Shown: in pieces, positions 28,250-36,841 of the stretch
Numbering within the stretch: the first letter of the stretch is position 1
How the letters are laid out: every line of letters starts with the position of its first letter
DNA from: Candidatus Methylophosphatis roskildensis
GTDB taxonomy: Bacteria > Pseudomonadota > Gammaproteobacteria > Burkholderiales > Rhodocyclaceae
NCBI GenBank assembly: GCA_016708905.1
Contig: JADJEV010000001.1
Span: 558,001-622,000, forward strand
Length of the DNA: 64,000 nucleotides
Reading direction: 5' to 3'
Translations under genes and position numbers: made by a program
The notes under the pieces: model-generated
What the model was told of the DNA's origin: nothing
Seen by the model: only the letters and a program-made list of their open reading frames with translations
Database searches by the model: none

Positions 28250-28281
28250 GGGCGGGCGGGCTACGCTTCGCTGACCCGCCC
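28250..28281. repeat. Intergenic hairpin of the GGGCGG...CCGCCC type
   Basis: An inverted repeat with GGGCGGGCGGGCTACGCTTC leading into GCTGACCCGCCC; it ends at the stop codon of the convergent UPF0158 gene. It resembles the TTCGCT-centred hairpins at 28823-29147 and may act as a bidirectional terminator. Confidence 0.45.
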
Positions 28282-28700
28282 TACTCGCACTCTATCCCGT
28301 GTTCGTCACACCACTGCCTCAGCGCATCTTCCGTCGCTTGCTTCTCGAATGCGTACCAGGCTTCGACAGCTCCGCGATCTTCGAGGAGATCCTTGAACCG
28401 GCTGTAGGCTCCTCGTTTGTGGAAGTAGCCTGACACTCGGTCCAATTCCCCGGGCAGGTGCTGTTCGATGAACGAGAGCGCGAGATCCCTGCCGAGGCCC
28501 AGATCGTTCTTGTGGGGCAAGGCGAGATATCGGTCAGACGCATCGAGGTCTTGCCTTGCCTGGTCCTCGAGTTGCATGTCGTCGGAGATGCAGAGGAGGG
28601 CGCCGGTATCGAGATTGACGAAGGCCTTTGCTTCGTAGAGCCCGCCGAAGCTTGTGAACTCGAAAGCGTCGACCAACTCCGAAGACTTCACTGAGACCAT
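28281..28700 (-). CDS. UPF0158 family protein
   Basis: A 139-residue soluble acidic protein. The N-terminal ELVDAFEFTSFGG, then ALLCISDD and LPHKNDLGLGRDLALSFIEQHLP, and the RFKDLLEDRGAVEAWYAFE segment match the UPF0158 pattern. Function is unknown. ATG 28700 was chosen because the preceding 36 codons are not conserved. It is a stand-alone gene surrounded by hairpin-rich intergenic DNA. Confidence 0.75.
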   Translation of the reverse strand: MVSVKSSELVDAFEFTSFGGLYEAKAFVNLDTGALLCISDDMQLEDQARQDLDASDRYLALPHKNDLGLGRDLALSFIEQHLPGELDRVSGYFHKRGAYSRFKDLLEDRGAVEAWYAFEKQATEDALRQWCDEHGIECE

Positions 28701-28822
28701 GGTGTTGCCTGGGTTGCCTAACTCTAGAGATCGGCCGCTGACATCGGCGGCACGCGGTTGTACGTCGGCTCGGGTGCAAGCTTCTGGCCGAAGAGGGAAG
28801 TCCAGCAATATCGCCCCCCGGC

Positions 28823-29147
28823 GTTGGGCTTCGCTTCGCTCTGCCCAACCTACAAGCGCTGCACCATGCCGTGTGTTTCAAGCATACCGCACCGGTCGTC
28901 TTCGACGCCAGTGCGATCGCGGCCAGCAGTCATGTTGCCACCTGCCTGAAGGCCGCACCGGCTGGACCTCCTGGGCATGCAGGCTCTGCAACCCGCATGG
29001 ATAGGCGCTCATGGCAGTGCAATGCTAGAGAGTGCCTATCCATAAGGCTCGCAGACCACCCTGTCTCAGAGCGGTAGGTTGGGCTGAGCTTCGCGAAGCC
29101 CAACGTCGCGCGAAGCATCGTCCGTTGGGCTTCTCGCGTCAGCCCAA
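28823..29147. repeat. Hairpin-rich intergenic DNA with GTTGGGC...GCCCAAC repeats
   Basis: The 28701-29278 stretch has no supported gene. It holds three GTTGGGCT-TTCGC-AGCCCAAC hairpins (28823-28849, 29078-29104, 29124-29147). It also has an exact 10-bp inverted repeat ATGGATAGGC / GCCTATCCAT (28997-29006 with 29034-29043). Such GTTGGGC hairpins are widespread intergenic repeats in proteobacteria. Confidence 0.6.
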
Positions 29148-29278
29148 GGCGAGCCCGATGTCGAACCGCGGTTGGCAGCCGTCGCAATGCGGCACGCCGA
29201 TGTCTTGTGGGACAGCTTCCGCTACCATCCGGGCTTGCCGCCCCGGCTGTTGAACTCGTCTGACTGGAGGAATCGAAC

Positions 29279-29896
29279 ATGCTCACGCTCTACGGTTGTC
29301 CGAACAGCCGCTCGCTGCGCGCCGCCTGGGCGCTCGAGGAAGCAGGCGCGCACTACGACTACGCGAGGATCGACTTGAAGAAGGGCGAAGGCCGCTCGGC
29401 GCAATACCTGGCTGTCAATCCCGGCGGAAAGGTGCCGGCGCTGATCGACGGCAGCATCGTGGTGACCGAGTCGGGCGCCATCCTGACCTACATTGGCGAG
29501 CGCTTTCCGCAACGCGGACTGGTACCGGTCGATCCAGCGCGGCGGGCGAAGTATTTCGAGTGGTGTTTCTTCGTGATCTCCGAACTCGAGCAGCCGCTAT
29601 GGACGATCGCCAAGCACCGCTTCGCGCTGCCGCCCGACTGGCGCGTGCCGCAGATCGAGGCGACCGCGGTGCGCGAGTTTGCCCGCGCGGCAAAGGTGGC
29701 CGATGCCCGCCTCGCCGGCAGCGAGTTCGCGGCCGGCGAATCCTTCACCGCGGCCGACATCCTGATTGCCCATAGCCTGATGTGGGCGCGCTCGGCCGGC
29801 GTGACCCATGCCTCGCCGGCGCTCGAGACCTATGCCGAACGGATCTGGGCGCGCCCGGCACGCACTGCCGCCGACGAGCGAGAACGGGCCACGTAA
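29279..29896 (+). CDS. Glutathione S-transferase family protein
   Basis: A 205-residue GST. The N-terminal thioredoxin-like domain (LTLYGCPNSRSLRAAWALEE, then NPGGKVPALI and VTESGAILTYI with the GSH-binding Glu-Ser) is followed by an all-helical C-terminal domain with SFTAADILIAHSLMWA. The Ser/Cys near Tyr4-Gly5-Cys6 may be catalytic as in beta/theta-like GSTs. Substrate unknown. ATG 29279 has GGAGG about 8 bases upstream. Confidence 0.85.
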   Translation: MLTLYGCPNSRSLRAAWALEEAGAHYDYARIDLKKGEGRSAQYLAVNPGGKVPALIDGSIVVTESGAILTYIGERFPQRGLVPVDPARRAKYFEWCFFVISELEQPLWTIAKHRFALPPDWRVPQIEATAVREFARAAKVADARLAGSEFAAGESFTAADILIAHSLMWARSAGVTHASPALETYAERIWARPARTAADERERAT

Positions 29897-29910
29897 TCGA
29901 CGTTCGCAGG

Positions 29911-29948
29911 AAAAGCGCAGAGGGCCGCTCGCGCGGCCCTCTGCGTTC
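29911..29948. terminator. Bidirectional terminator between gst and ilvD
   Basis: Perfect 13-bp inverted repeat (29916-29928 with 29933-29945; arm CGCAGAGGGCCGC), loop TCGC, AAAA on the left and TTCGTT on the right. It sits between two convergent genes and can serve both. Confidence 0.8.
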
Positions 29949-29963
29949 GTTCCCGCGCGAAAC

Positions 29964-31826
29964 TCAGCGCTGAAGCTGGCCCACGTCGCGCACCGCACCC
30001 GTGTCGGCACTGGTCGTCATCGCCGCGTAGGCTTGCAGCGCCGCCGAGACATAGCGCACGCGGTTCTTCGGCGTCCAGGCATCGGCGCCGCGCGCTTGCT
30101 GCAAGGCGCGGCGGCGCTCGATCTGCTCGTTGCCGAGTGCGAGATGGATGGTGCGATTGGGGATGTCGATCTCGATGGTGTCGCCATTCTCGATCAGTGC
30201 GATCTCGCCGCCCTTCGCGGCCTCGGGGCTGACGTGGCCGATCGACAGGCCCGAGGTGCCGCCGGAAAAGCGTCCGTCGGTGAGCAGCGCGCATTCCGTA
30301 CCGAGGCCCTTGGTCTTCAGATAGCTGGTCGGGTAGAGCATCTCCTGCATGCCGGGGCCGCCCTTGGGCCCTTCGTAGCGGATCACCACCACGTCGCCGG
30401 CTGTGACCTGATCGCCGAGGATCGCGCTGACCGCATCTTCCTGGCTCTCGTAGACCTTCGCGGTGCCGGTGAACCTGAGGATCGATTCGTCGACGCCTGC
30501 GGTCTTGACGATGCAGCCGTTCCTCGCGATGTTGCCGTGGAGCACGGCCAGCCCGCCATCCTGGCTGAAGGCATGGGCCTTGTCGCGGATGACGCCGGCC
30601 GCGCGGTCGGTATCCAGCTCGGGATAGCGCCGGTCCTGCGAAAACGCCACCTGGGTCGGAATGCCGCCCGGCGCGGCACGATAGAAGTCGCGCACCGCCT
30701 CGCTCTGGGTCACCGCGACGTCGTAGCGTGCGATGGCTTCGCCCATGCTGGCGGAATGGACCGTCGGCAGATCGCGGTTGAGCAGGCCGGCGCGATCGAG
30801 TTCGCCCAGTATCGCCATGATGCCGCCAGCCCGATGCACGTCCTCCATATGCACATCGGATTTCGCCGGGGCGACCTTCGACAGGCAGGGCACGCGGCGC
30901 GAGATGCGGTCGATGTCTGCCATCGTGAAGTCGACGCCGGCCTCGTGTGCGGCGGCCAGCAGGTGCAGCACGGTGTTGGTCGAGCCGCCCATCGCAACAT
31001 CGAGGCTCATCGCGTTCTCGAACGCGGCGAAGCTGGCGATCGAGCGCGGCAGCACCGAGAAATCGTTGCCTTCGTAGTAGCGCCTGGCTAGGTCGACGAC
31101 CACGCGGCCGGCGCGCAGGAACAGATCCTTGCGGTCGGCGTGGGTGGCGACGATCGAACCGTTGCCGGGCAGGGAGAGGCCGAGCGCTTCGGTCAGGCAG
31201 TTCATCGAGTTGGCGGTGAACATGCCCGAGCACGAGCCGCAGGTCGGGCAGGCCGAGCGCTCGTAGGCATCCGACTCTTCGTCGCTGCAATTGCTGTCAG
31301 CACCCTTGACCATCGCATCGACCAGATCGATGGCGATCACCTTCGGTCCCCCGATATTGGGTAAGCTCACCTTGCCGGCTTCCATCGGTCCGCCCGAGAC
31401 GAACACCGTCGGCACATTCAGGCGCAGCGCGGCCATCAGCATGCCCGGGGTGATCTTGTCGCAGTTGGAGATGCAGACCAGCGCATCGGCGCAGTGGGCG
31501 TTGACCATGTATTCGACCGAATCGGCGATCAGCTCGCGCGAGGGCAGCGAGTACAGCATGCCGCCGTGGCCCATGGCGATGCCGTCGTCGACCGCGATGG
31601 TGTTGAACTCCTTGGCCACGCCGCCGGCGGCCTCGATCTCGCGCGCGACCATCTGGCCGAGATCCTTGAGGTGGACGTGGCCGGGCACGAACTGGGTGAA
31701 GCTGTTGGAAATCGCGATGATCGGCTTGCCGAAGTCGCCGTCCTTCATGCCGGTGGCACGCCACAGGGCGCGCGCGCCAGCCATGTTGCGGCCGTGGGTG
31801 GTCGTTCGGGAACGGTAATCGGGCAT
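29964..31826 (-). CDS. ilvD: Dihydroxy-acid dehydratase
   Basis: A 620-residue enzyme of Leu/Ile/Val synthesis that dehydrates 2,3-dihydroxy-isovalerate and -methylvalerate to the 2-oxo acids. Fe-S ligands are visible in ISNCDKITPGM and CPTCGSCSGMF; the active-site Ser/Mg region is DGRFSGGTSGLSIGHVSPEA. It starts MPDYRSRTTTHGRNMAGAR and has the family's full length. It is monocistronic, divergent from lgt, with a bidirectional terminator downstream. Confidence 0.97.
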   Translation of the reverse strand: MPDYRSRTTTHGRNMAGARALWRATGMKDGDFGKPIIAISNSFTQFVPGHVHLKDLGQMVAREIEAAGGVAKEFNTIAVDDGIAMGHGGMLYSLPSRELIADSVEYMVNAHCADALVCISNCDKITPGMLMAALRLNVPTVFVSGGPMEAGKVSLPNIGGPKVIAIDLVDAMVKGADSNCSDEESDAYERSACPTCGSCSGMFTANSMNCLTEALGLSLPGNGSIVATHADRKDLFLRAGRVVVDLARRYYEGNDFSVLPRSIASFAAFENAMSLDVAMGGSTNTVLHLLAAAHEAGVDFTMADIDRISRRVPCLSKVAPAKSDVHMEDVHRAGGIMAILGELDRAGLLNRDLPTVHSASMGEAIARYDVAVTQSEAVRDFYRAAPGGIPTQVAFSQDRRYPELDTDRAAGVIRDKAHAFSQDGGLAVLHGNIARNGCIVKTAGVDESILRFTGTAKVYESQEDAVSAILGDQVTAGDVVVIRYEGPKGGPGMQEMLYPTSYLKTKGLGTECALLTDGRFSGGTSGLSIGHVSPEAAKGGEIALIENGDTIEIDIPNRTIHLALGNEQIERRRALQQARGADAWTPKNRVRYVSAALQAYAAMTTSADTGAVRDVGQLQR

Positions 31827-31996
31827 GGTCGTCTCTCTCGGGGCGCCGGCCGCGTTGGCCGCAGCGACAGGAACAGTGACCAGATTCTAGCCTATACGTT
31901 CGAGCCCCAAGGCTGCTGCGGATGTCGCGCAGGCTGCAAATCGGCCGGCCATCGGCGCTGCGGGTAAAATGCCGCATCTCGATTAACACTGCCCCC

Positions 31997-32776
31997 ATGC
32001 TGGTACATCCGCAGTTCGACCCCATCGCCATTTCGCTCGGCCCGATCGCCATCCGCTGGTATGGGCTGATGTACCTGATCGCCTTCATTCTGTTCATGGT
32101 TTTGGGGCGGCTGCGGGCGCGGCGCAACGTGCTGTCGGGATGGATCCCGCGCGACATCGACGACCTGCTGTTCTACGGCGTGCTGGGCGTCATTCTCGGC
32201 GGCCGGCTCGGCTACGTGCTGTTCTACAAGCCGCTCCACTACCTGGCCAACCCGCTGGAGATTCTCGCGGTCTGGCAAGGCGGCATGAGCTTTCACGGTG
32301 GCTTGCTCGGGGTGCTGATCGCCGTCCTGTTCTACGCCCGCAGCAGCGGGCGGCGCTGGCTCGAGGTGACCGACTTCATCGCCCCGCTGGTGCCGCTGGG
32401 GCTGGCCGCCGGACGGCTCGGCAATTTCATCAACGCCGAACTGGTCGGCCGGGTGACCGACGGGCCGTGGGCGATGATCTTCCCGAGCGTGGACAACCTC
32501 CCGCGCCATCCCTCGCAGCTCTACCAGTTCGCACTCGAAGGCCTGTTGCTGTTCGCGCTTCTGTGGTGGTTCGCCGCGTCGGTGCGTCCGCGCGGGGCGG
32601 TGTCGGGCGCGTTCCTGCTGGGTTATGGCGTGCTTCGATTCATCGCCGAATTCGGCCGCGAGCCGGATGATTTTCTCGGCTTGCTGACCTTCGGGCTGTC
32701 GATGGGTCAGTGGCTGTCGCTGCCGATGATCGCCTGCGGCATCGGGTTGCTGGCCTGGGCCTACCGCAAGCGCTGA
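31997..32776 (+). CDS. lgt: Prolipoprotein diacylglyceryl transferase
   Basis: A 259-residue inner-membrane enzyme with seven hydrophobic helices. It transfers diacylglycerol from phosphatidylglycerol to the lipobox Cys of prolipoproteins. Motifs: IRWYGLMYLIAF, GGMSFHGGLLG (essential His) and the Lgt signature AAGRLGNFINAELVGR, then RHPSQLYQ and FGREPD. ATG 31997 is the family start; the 25-codon upstream extension is rejected. Confidence 0.97.
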   Translation: MLVHPQFDPIAISLGPIAIRWYGLMYLIAFILFMVLGRLRARRNVLSGWIPRDIDDLLFYGVLGVILGGRLGYVLFYKPLHYLANPLEILAVWQGGMSFHGGLLGVLIAVLFYARSSGRRWLEVTDFIAPLVPLGLAAGRLGNFINAELVGRVTDGPWAMIFPSVDNLPRHPSQLYQFALEGLLLFALLWWFAASVRPRGAVSGAFLLGYGVLRFIAEFGREPDDFLGLLTFGLSMGQWLSLPMIACGIGLLAWAYRKR

Positions 32777-32904
32777 ATTCGCAGGCGGCCCACAAGCCGC
32801 ACGGGATGGCGTTCTTCAGCGGCATAACGCTGCAGGCTAGCATCCATGCTGGTGTTAGACGCGCCATCCCGCAGATCGCCATTTGACGGGGCTTCCAGCG
32901 CGGT

Positions 32905-32932
32905 CAAAAAAAACAGGCGCCCGAGGGCGCCC
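32905..32932 (-). terminator. Terminator after amtB
   Basis: GGCGCC / GGCGCC (32916-32921 with 32926-32931), loop CGAG, and a run of eight A on the plus strand, giving a U tract for minus-strand transcripts; about 20 bases beyond the amtB stop. Confidence 0.8.
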
Positions 32933-32953
32933 GAATATCGCACTGGAGTGAGC

Positions 32954-34450
32954 TCAATAGTGGTAGGCCGTCTCGCCGTGGGCGGCAAGGTCGAGACCTT
33001 CACGTTCCTGATCTTCGGGCACCCGTACGCCGATCACGATGTCGATCAGTTTCAGTGCCACGAACGAGACCACGCCCGAGAGCACGATCGCCGTCAGCAC
33101 GGCCTGGCACTGCACCCAGACCTGGGCGCTGATCGAGTAGTCGGCGCTGGCGGCATTGGCGACGTAGTCGAAGATGCCCGAACCACCGAGCGAGGGTGCG
33201 GCGAAGATGCCGGTCGCGATGGCGCCCCAGATGCCGCCCAGGCCATGGACGCCGAACACGTCGAGCGCATCGTCCGCGCCGAGCATCTTCTTCAGGCCGG
33301 AGACACCCCACAGACACAGCGGCCCGACCACCAGACCGATGACCAGCGCGCCCTTCACCCCGACGAAACCACATGCCGGCGTGATCGCGACCAGTCCGGC
33401 GACCGCGCCCGAAGCTGCGCCGAGCATCGAAGGCTTGCCTTTGAAGATGGCTTCGAAGAAGGTCCAGGAGAGGGTTGCCGCCGCCGTGGCCAGCAGGGTA
33501 TTGACGAAAGCCATGGTCGCGGTGCCGGTCATCTCGAGGTTGGAGCCGACATTGAAGCCGAACCAGCCGACCCACAGCAGCGAGGCGCCGATCATGGTCA
33601 TGGTCAGGCTGTGCGGGGTCATCGATTCCTTGCCGTAGCCGATACGCTTGCCGATCACCAAGGCCGCCACCAGGCCGGCAACACCGGCGTTGATGTGTAC
33701 CACGGTGCCACCGGCGAAATCGAGCGCGCCCTTGGCCCACAGCCAGCCGGCGCTCGCGGTCACGGTTGCCAGGGAGGCCGCATCGGTGATTGCATCGGGG
33801 CCGTCCCAGAACCACACCATGTGCGCCATCGGCAGGTAGGCGAAGGTGAACCAGATGGCCATGAAGATCAGCACCGCCGAGAACTTCATGCGCTCGGCGA
33901 AGGCGCCGATGATCAGCGCCGGCGTGATCGCGGCGAAGGTCGCCTGGAACACGACAAAGAGCATTTCAGGAATATAGACGCCCTTGCTGAACGTCGCGCC
34001 GCCGCCGGCCGCATTCACCCCCTCGAGGAACAACTTGGAGAAGCCGCCGAAGAACGGATTGCCCCCGGTGAAGGCCACGCTGTAGCCGTAGATGACCCAC
34101 AGGACGATCATCAGCGAGAAGGTGACGAACACCTGCATTAGCACCGAGAGCATGTTCTTGGTGCGGACGAGCCCGCCGTAGAACAGCGCCAGACCCGGAA
34201 TGACCATCATGATCACCAGCACGGTCGCGATGTACATGAAGGTGCTGTCGCCCTTGTTGGGCTCGGGTAGCGCAGGTGTGGCGGATGCGGATTCGCCTGC
34301 CGCCGGCGCCGCAATGGCGGCGGCCGGCGCCGCGGAATCGGCCGCCGGCGCGGTGACCGCTGACCCGGCGGCCGGCTTGTCCTCAGCCAGGGCGCCGCCA
34401 CCAAAGCCGACGGTCAGCGCCGTCAGCAGGACTGCAAGAAACTTTTTCAT
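32954..34450 (-). CDS. amtB: Ammonium transporter AmtB
   Basis: A 498-residue protein. The signal peptide (ends ALA) is followed by an unusually long Ala/Pro-rich linker to about residue 66, then 11 membrane helices. Amt features: PGLALFYGGLVRTKNMLS, FAAITPALIIGAFAERMKF, the pore His region GGTVVHINAGVAGLVAAL, LLWVGWFGFNVGS, and the twin-His partner VFGVHGLGG. The cytoplasmic tail ends GETAYHY. It conducts ammonium and is gated by GlnK, encoded 14 bases upstream. Confidence 0.96.
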   Translation of the reverse strand: MKKFLAVLLTALTVGFGGGALAEDKPAAGSAVTAPAADSAAPAAAIAAPAAGESASATPALPEPNKGDSTFMYIATVLVIMMVIPGLALFYGGLVRTKNMLSVLMQVFVTFSLMIVLWVIYGYSVAFTGGNPFFGGFSKLFLEGVNAAGGGATFSKGVYIPEMLFVVFQATFAAITPALIIGAFAERMKFSAVLIFMAIWFTFAYLPMAHMVWFWDGPDAITDAASLATVTASAGWLWAKGALDFAGGTVVHINAGVAGLVAALVIGKRIGYGKESMTPHSLTMTMIGASLLWVGWFGFNVGSNLEMTGTATMAFVNTLLATAAATLSWTFFEAIFKGKPSMLGAASGAVAGLVAITPACGFVGVKGALVIGLVVGPLCLWGVSGLKKMLGADDALDVFGVHGLGGIWGAIATGIFAAPSLGGSGIFDYVANAASADYSISAQVWVQCQAVLTAIVLSGVVSFVALKLIDIVIGVRVPEDQEREGLDLAAHGETAYHY

Positions 34451-34464
34451 GTTGACATCCCCTT

Positions 34465-34803
34465 CTAGAGCGCGTCGACGCCGGATTCACCGGTTCGGAT
34501 ACGAATGACCTGTTCGAGATCGAAGATGAAAATTTTGCCGTCGCCGATCTTGCCGGTGCTGGCTGACTTTTCGACCGTCTCGATCACCTGGTCGAGCATG
34601 TCGTCCTTGATGGCGGCCTCGATCTTGACCTTGGGCAGAAAATCGACGACGTATTCCGCGCCGCGGTACAGCTCGGTATGGCCCTTCTGCCGGCCGAAAC
34701 CCTTGACCTCGGTGACGGTAATGCCCTGTACGCCGATGGCGGACAGCGCTTCACGCACTTCGTCGAGCTTGAACGGCTTGATAATGGCGGTGACCAGTTT
34801 CAT
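34465..34803 (-). CDS. glnK: PII signal protein GlnK
   Basis: A 112-residue PII protein: MKLVTAIIKPFKLDEVREAL, T-loop with uridylylation Tyr in YRGAEYVVDF, the B-loop TGKIGDGKIFI and C-loop VIRIRTGE. It senses ATP/ADP and 2-oxoglutarate and blocks AmtB. Position directly before amtB supports GlnK rather than GlnB. Part of the torF-glnK-amtB operon. Confidence 0.95.
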   Translation of the reverse strand: MKLVTAIIKPFKLDEVREALSAIGVQGITVTEVKGFGRQKGHTELYRGAEYVVDFLPKVKIEAAIKDDMLDQVIETVEKSASTGKIGDGKIFIFDLEQVIRIRTGESGVDAL

Positions 34804-34865
34804 GAATGCATCCCCTGTTCACAGATGCGCGGGATCGCCGCGCAGCTTCGATTGGTAGTGTCCGG

Positions 34866-35693
34866 TCAGAACGTGCGCTTGAGGTAGGCGGTGACCTGAT
34901 CCTTGGCAATGTTCTTCGGGTAGACGCCACCCTCCGAGACACTGCCAAAGCCCAGCTTGCTGGCGCTGCCGGTGTCGGTATAGATCAGGCCGACTTCGGT
35001 GCCCGCCAGCTTCGGGCCGAGCTTGCCAAGGTCATAGGCGACGCTGACCCGCCAATCCTCGTAGGAATAGACGCTGTCGTTGCTGCCGATGCCGACCAGC
35101 GCCGGGTCGGTGCCCTTGAACTTCTGGATGCCGTAGTGAGCGCCCAGCGTGACGCCGGATTCGCCGACCGGAAAGGCCGCCGACAGATCCCAGTAGTCGG
35201 TGCCGCGCGCATCGCGCACGCCGAACACCTTCTTGGATACGGCGTTCGAGTATTTGAGTGTGAACCACTTCCAGCCGCCGGCGAGATAGAGTTCCGTGGT
35301 ATCGGCCTTGACGAAGCCGTCGGCCGGATCCCCCGGGTACCAGTACTGCAGCACGCCCAGGTCGTAGCTGAAGTCGCCGGCAGCGCCCTTGTAGCCGGCG
35401 TAGAGGTCGATCTCGGCACTGCCGCCGGCCTTGTAGGCGCCGGCATCTCGCAGCCAGCTGATGTTCGAACCCCACAGGCCGGCGTAGATCCCGACCGAAT
35501 GGGAGTAATCGAATCCGCCCTGCAGGGCGACCTCCTCGTTGGTCTGGGCGAGACCGCGGAACACATATTGGCTGAACAGGCCGACGTTGCCGGTGAAGCT
35601 GTGCGGCGAGGCGGGCTCTTCGGCAGCCGCGGCAAAATTCGAAACGGTCAAGCCCACGGTAAGGGTTGCGGCGAGCAAGGTGATCCTGCGCAT
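34866..35693 (-). CDS. TorF-family putative porin
   Basis: A 275-residue exported outer-membrane protein. The signal peptide MRRITLLAATLTVGLTVSNF ends near AAAA; the mature part starts with SPHSFTGNVGLFSQYVFRGL, the hallmark of the TorF/Gcw_chp family (TIGR02001), and ends in a terminal Phe beta strand. Members often precede glnK-amtB in betaproteobacteria and probably form a channel for small nitrogen compounds; this is inferred. ATG 35693 has GAGGAG 9 bases upstream; the 104-codon upstream frame crosses the promoter. Confidence 0.88.
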   Translation of the reverse strand: MRRITLLAATLTVGLTVSNFAAAAEEPASPHSFTGNVGLFSQYVFRGLAQTNEEVALQGGFDYSHSVGIYAGLWGSNISWLRDAGAYKAGGSAEIDLYAGYKGAAGDFSYDLGVLQYWYPGDPADGFVKADTTELYLAGGWKWFTLKYSNAVSKKVFGVRDARGTDYWDLSAAFPVGESGVTLGAHYGIQKFKGTDPALVGIGSNDSVYSYEDWRVSVAYDLGKLGPKLAGTEVGLIYTDTGSASKLGFGSVSEGGVYPKNIAKDQVTAYLKRTF

Positions 35694-35739
35694 TGTTATT
35701 ACTCCTCGAAGGTCAATGGAAATCCCCGTTGAGCTCAAC

Positions 35740-35754
35740 GCAGATTGTGTGCCA
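35740..35754 (-). promoter_or_regulatory. Sigma-54 promoter of torF-glnK-amtB
   Basis: On the minus strand TGGCACACAATCTGC has GG at -24 and GC at -12 separated by exactly 10 bases, matching TGGCAC-N5-TTGC with one mismatch. It lies about 45 bases upstream of the torF ATG. Confidence 0.8.
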
Positions 35755-35843
35755 GCAAGGAAGTATTGTTGTTTTTCATTGGCTTGGAAGCGAATTCTGA
35801 TTCCTGGCAAGCTCCGAGTCCGCCCTGTCGCACAAGCTTGAAG

Positions 35844-35878
35844 CGCACCAGGAGGGTGGTATGCACTATATTGGTGCG
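35844..35878 (-). promoter_or_regulatory. Two adjacent NtrC-type enhancer sites
   Basis: 35862-35878 reads CGCACCAATATAGTGCA on the minus strand, 14 of 17 positions identical to the E. coli glnA NtrC site (TGCACCAACATGGTGCA). The neighbour at 35844-35860 is a weaker copy (11 of 17). They lie about 90-140 bases upstream of the sigma-54 promoter, the usual enhancer distance. Confidence 0.75.
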
Positions 35879-35957
35879 CCGGTCGGCAGGTAATGGCGGC
35901 CCAGTCCGCCGCGCCGGAGGGCTGTGCTAAAGTCGACCCATCCGATCGGAGAAATCC

Positions 35958-36218
35958 ATGCTCAATCCGAAGTTCTTCGAAGACCTGTCGGGCAAGATCG
36001 CCCAAGTGCTGGCCGCCAGCCCTGCCGCGGATTTCGAAAAGAATGCCAAGGCGATGATGAGCAACGCGTTCTCCCGGCTCGACCTGGTGACACGCGAGGA
36101 ATTCGACGTTCAGCGCGAAGTCCTGTCACGTTCGCGCCAGAAACTCGGCGAACTCGAAGCGCGCATCGCCTCGCTCGAAGCGAAACTGGCCCAGCGCGGA
36201 CCGGCCGAGGGAAGCTGA
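35958..36218 (+). CDS. ubiK: Ubiquinone biosynthesis accessory factor UbiK (BMFP/YqiC)
   Basis: An 86-residue protein with an N-terminal amphipathic region (FFEDLSGKIAQVL) and a C-terminal coiled coil (DVQREVLSRSRQKLGELEAR). This is the BMFP-domain layout of UbiK/YqiC, which binds UbiJ and lipids and supports aerobic ubiquinone synthesis. ATG 35958 follows GGAGAAATCC. It is divergent from the torF operon. Confidence 0.88.
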   Translation: MLNPKFFEDLSGKIAQVLAASPAADFEKNAKAMMSNAFSRLDLVTREEFDVQREVLSRSRQKLGELEARIASLEAKLAQRGPAEGS

Positions 36219-36337
36219 ACCGCCGGCGGCAAGCAGCCACCGTGCCCGGCACGGGAACTTTCCGGCAATCTGTTTAGTCCTAACGCGTACTATCGGATAC
36301 ACTCCGTTTCGCATATTTCTACTCGGGAATCGTCATC

Positions 36338-36841
36338 GTGGCTGAAGCTGACGCTAAATTCATGCGCACCCTGCGCGAACTCGCGCGCTGCTACCAGGCG
36401 TTCGAATCCTTTTCGGACGCGCACATCCGCTCGACCGGCCTGACTTCGCCGCAGTTCGACATCATCGCCACGCTGGGCAACACGAGGGGCCTGAGTTTCA
36501 AGGAGCTGGGTGAGCGCACACTGATCACCAAAGGCACGCTGACCGGCGTGGTCGACCGCCTCGAAGCGCGGGAACTGGTGCGGCGAACCGAATGCCCGCA
36601 CGACGGTCGCAGCCAGATCGTGGTGCTCACGGCGGCCGGCGAGAAGTTGTTCCGCCGCGTTTTCCCGGCCCATCTCGCGCACCTCGGCAGGGCCTTTGAG
36701 AGCCTCAGTGAGACCCAGGTGCAGCACACTGAACTGACCCTGCGCCGCCTGCGCGAATTGTTCGAAGCCACACACGAACTGACCCTCGAGGAAGCCGAAA
36801 TGACGGGGGCGGCGAAATCGCGCCCGCGCCGGGCCGCCTGA
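36338..36841 (+). CDS. MarR-family transcriptional regulator
   Basis: A 167-residue winged-helix regulator starting at GTG 36338. DNA-binding region: LTSPQFDIIATLGNTRGLSFKELG, ITKGTLTGVVDRLEARELVRR, and the wing with the conserved DGRSQIVVLT. Dimerisation helices lie at both ends. It overlaps the cytochrome b561 gene (TGATG) and probably controls this b561/yceI operon; ligand unknown. A TAGT-N10-ACTA element lies upstream near 36276. Confidence 0.85.
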   Translation: MAEADAKFMRTLRELARCYQAFESFSDAHIRSTGLTSPQFDIIATLGNTRGLSFKELGERTLITKGTLTGVVDRLEARELVRRTECPHDGRSQIVVLTAAGEKLFRRVFPAHLAHLGRAFESLSETQVQHTELTLRRLRELFEATHELTLEEAEMTGAAKSRPRRAA

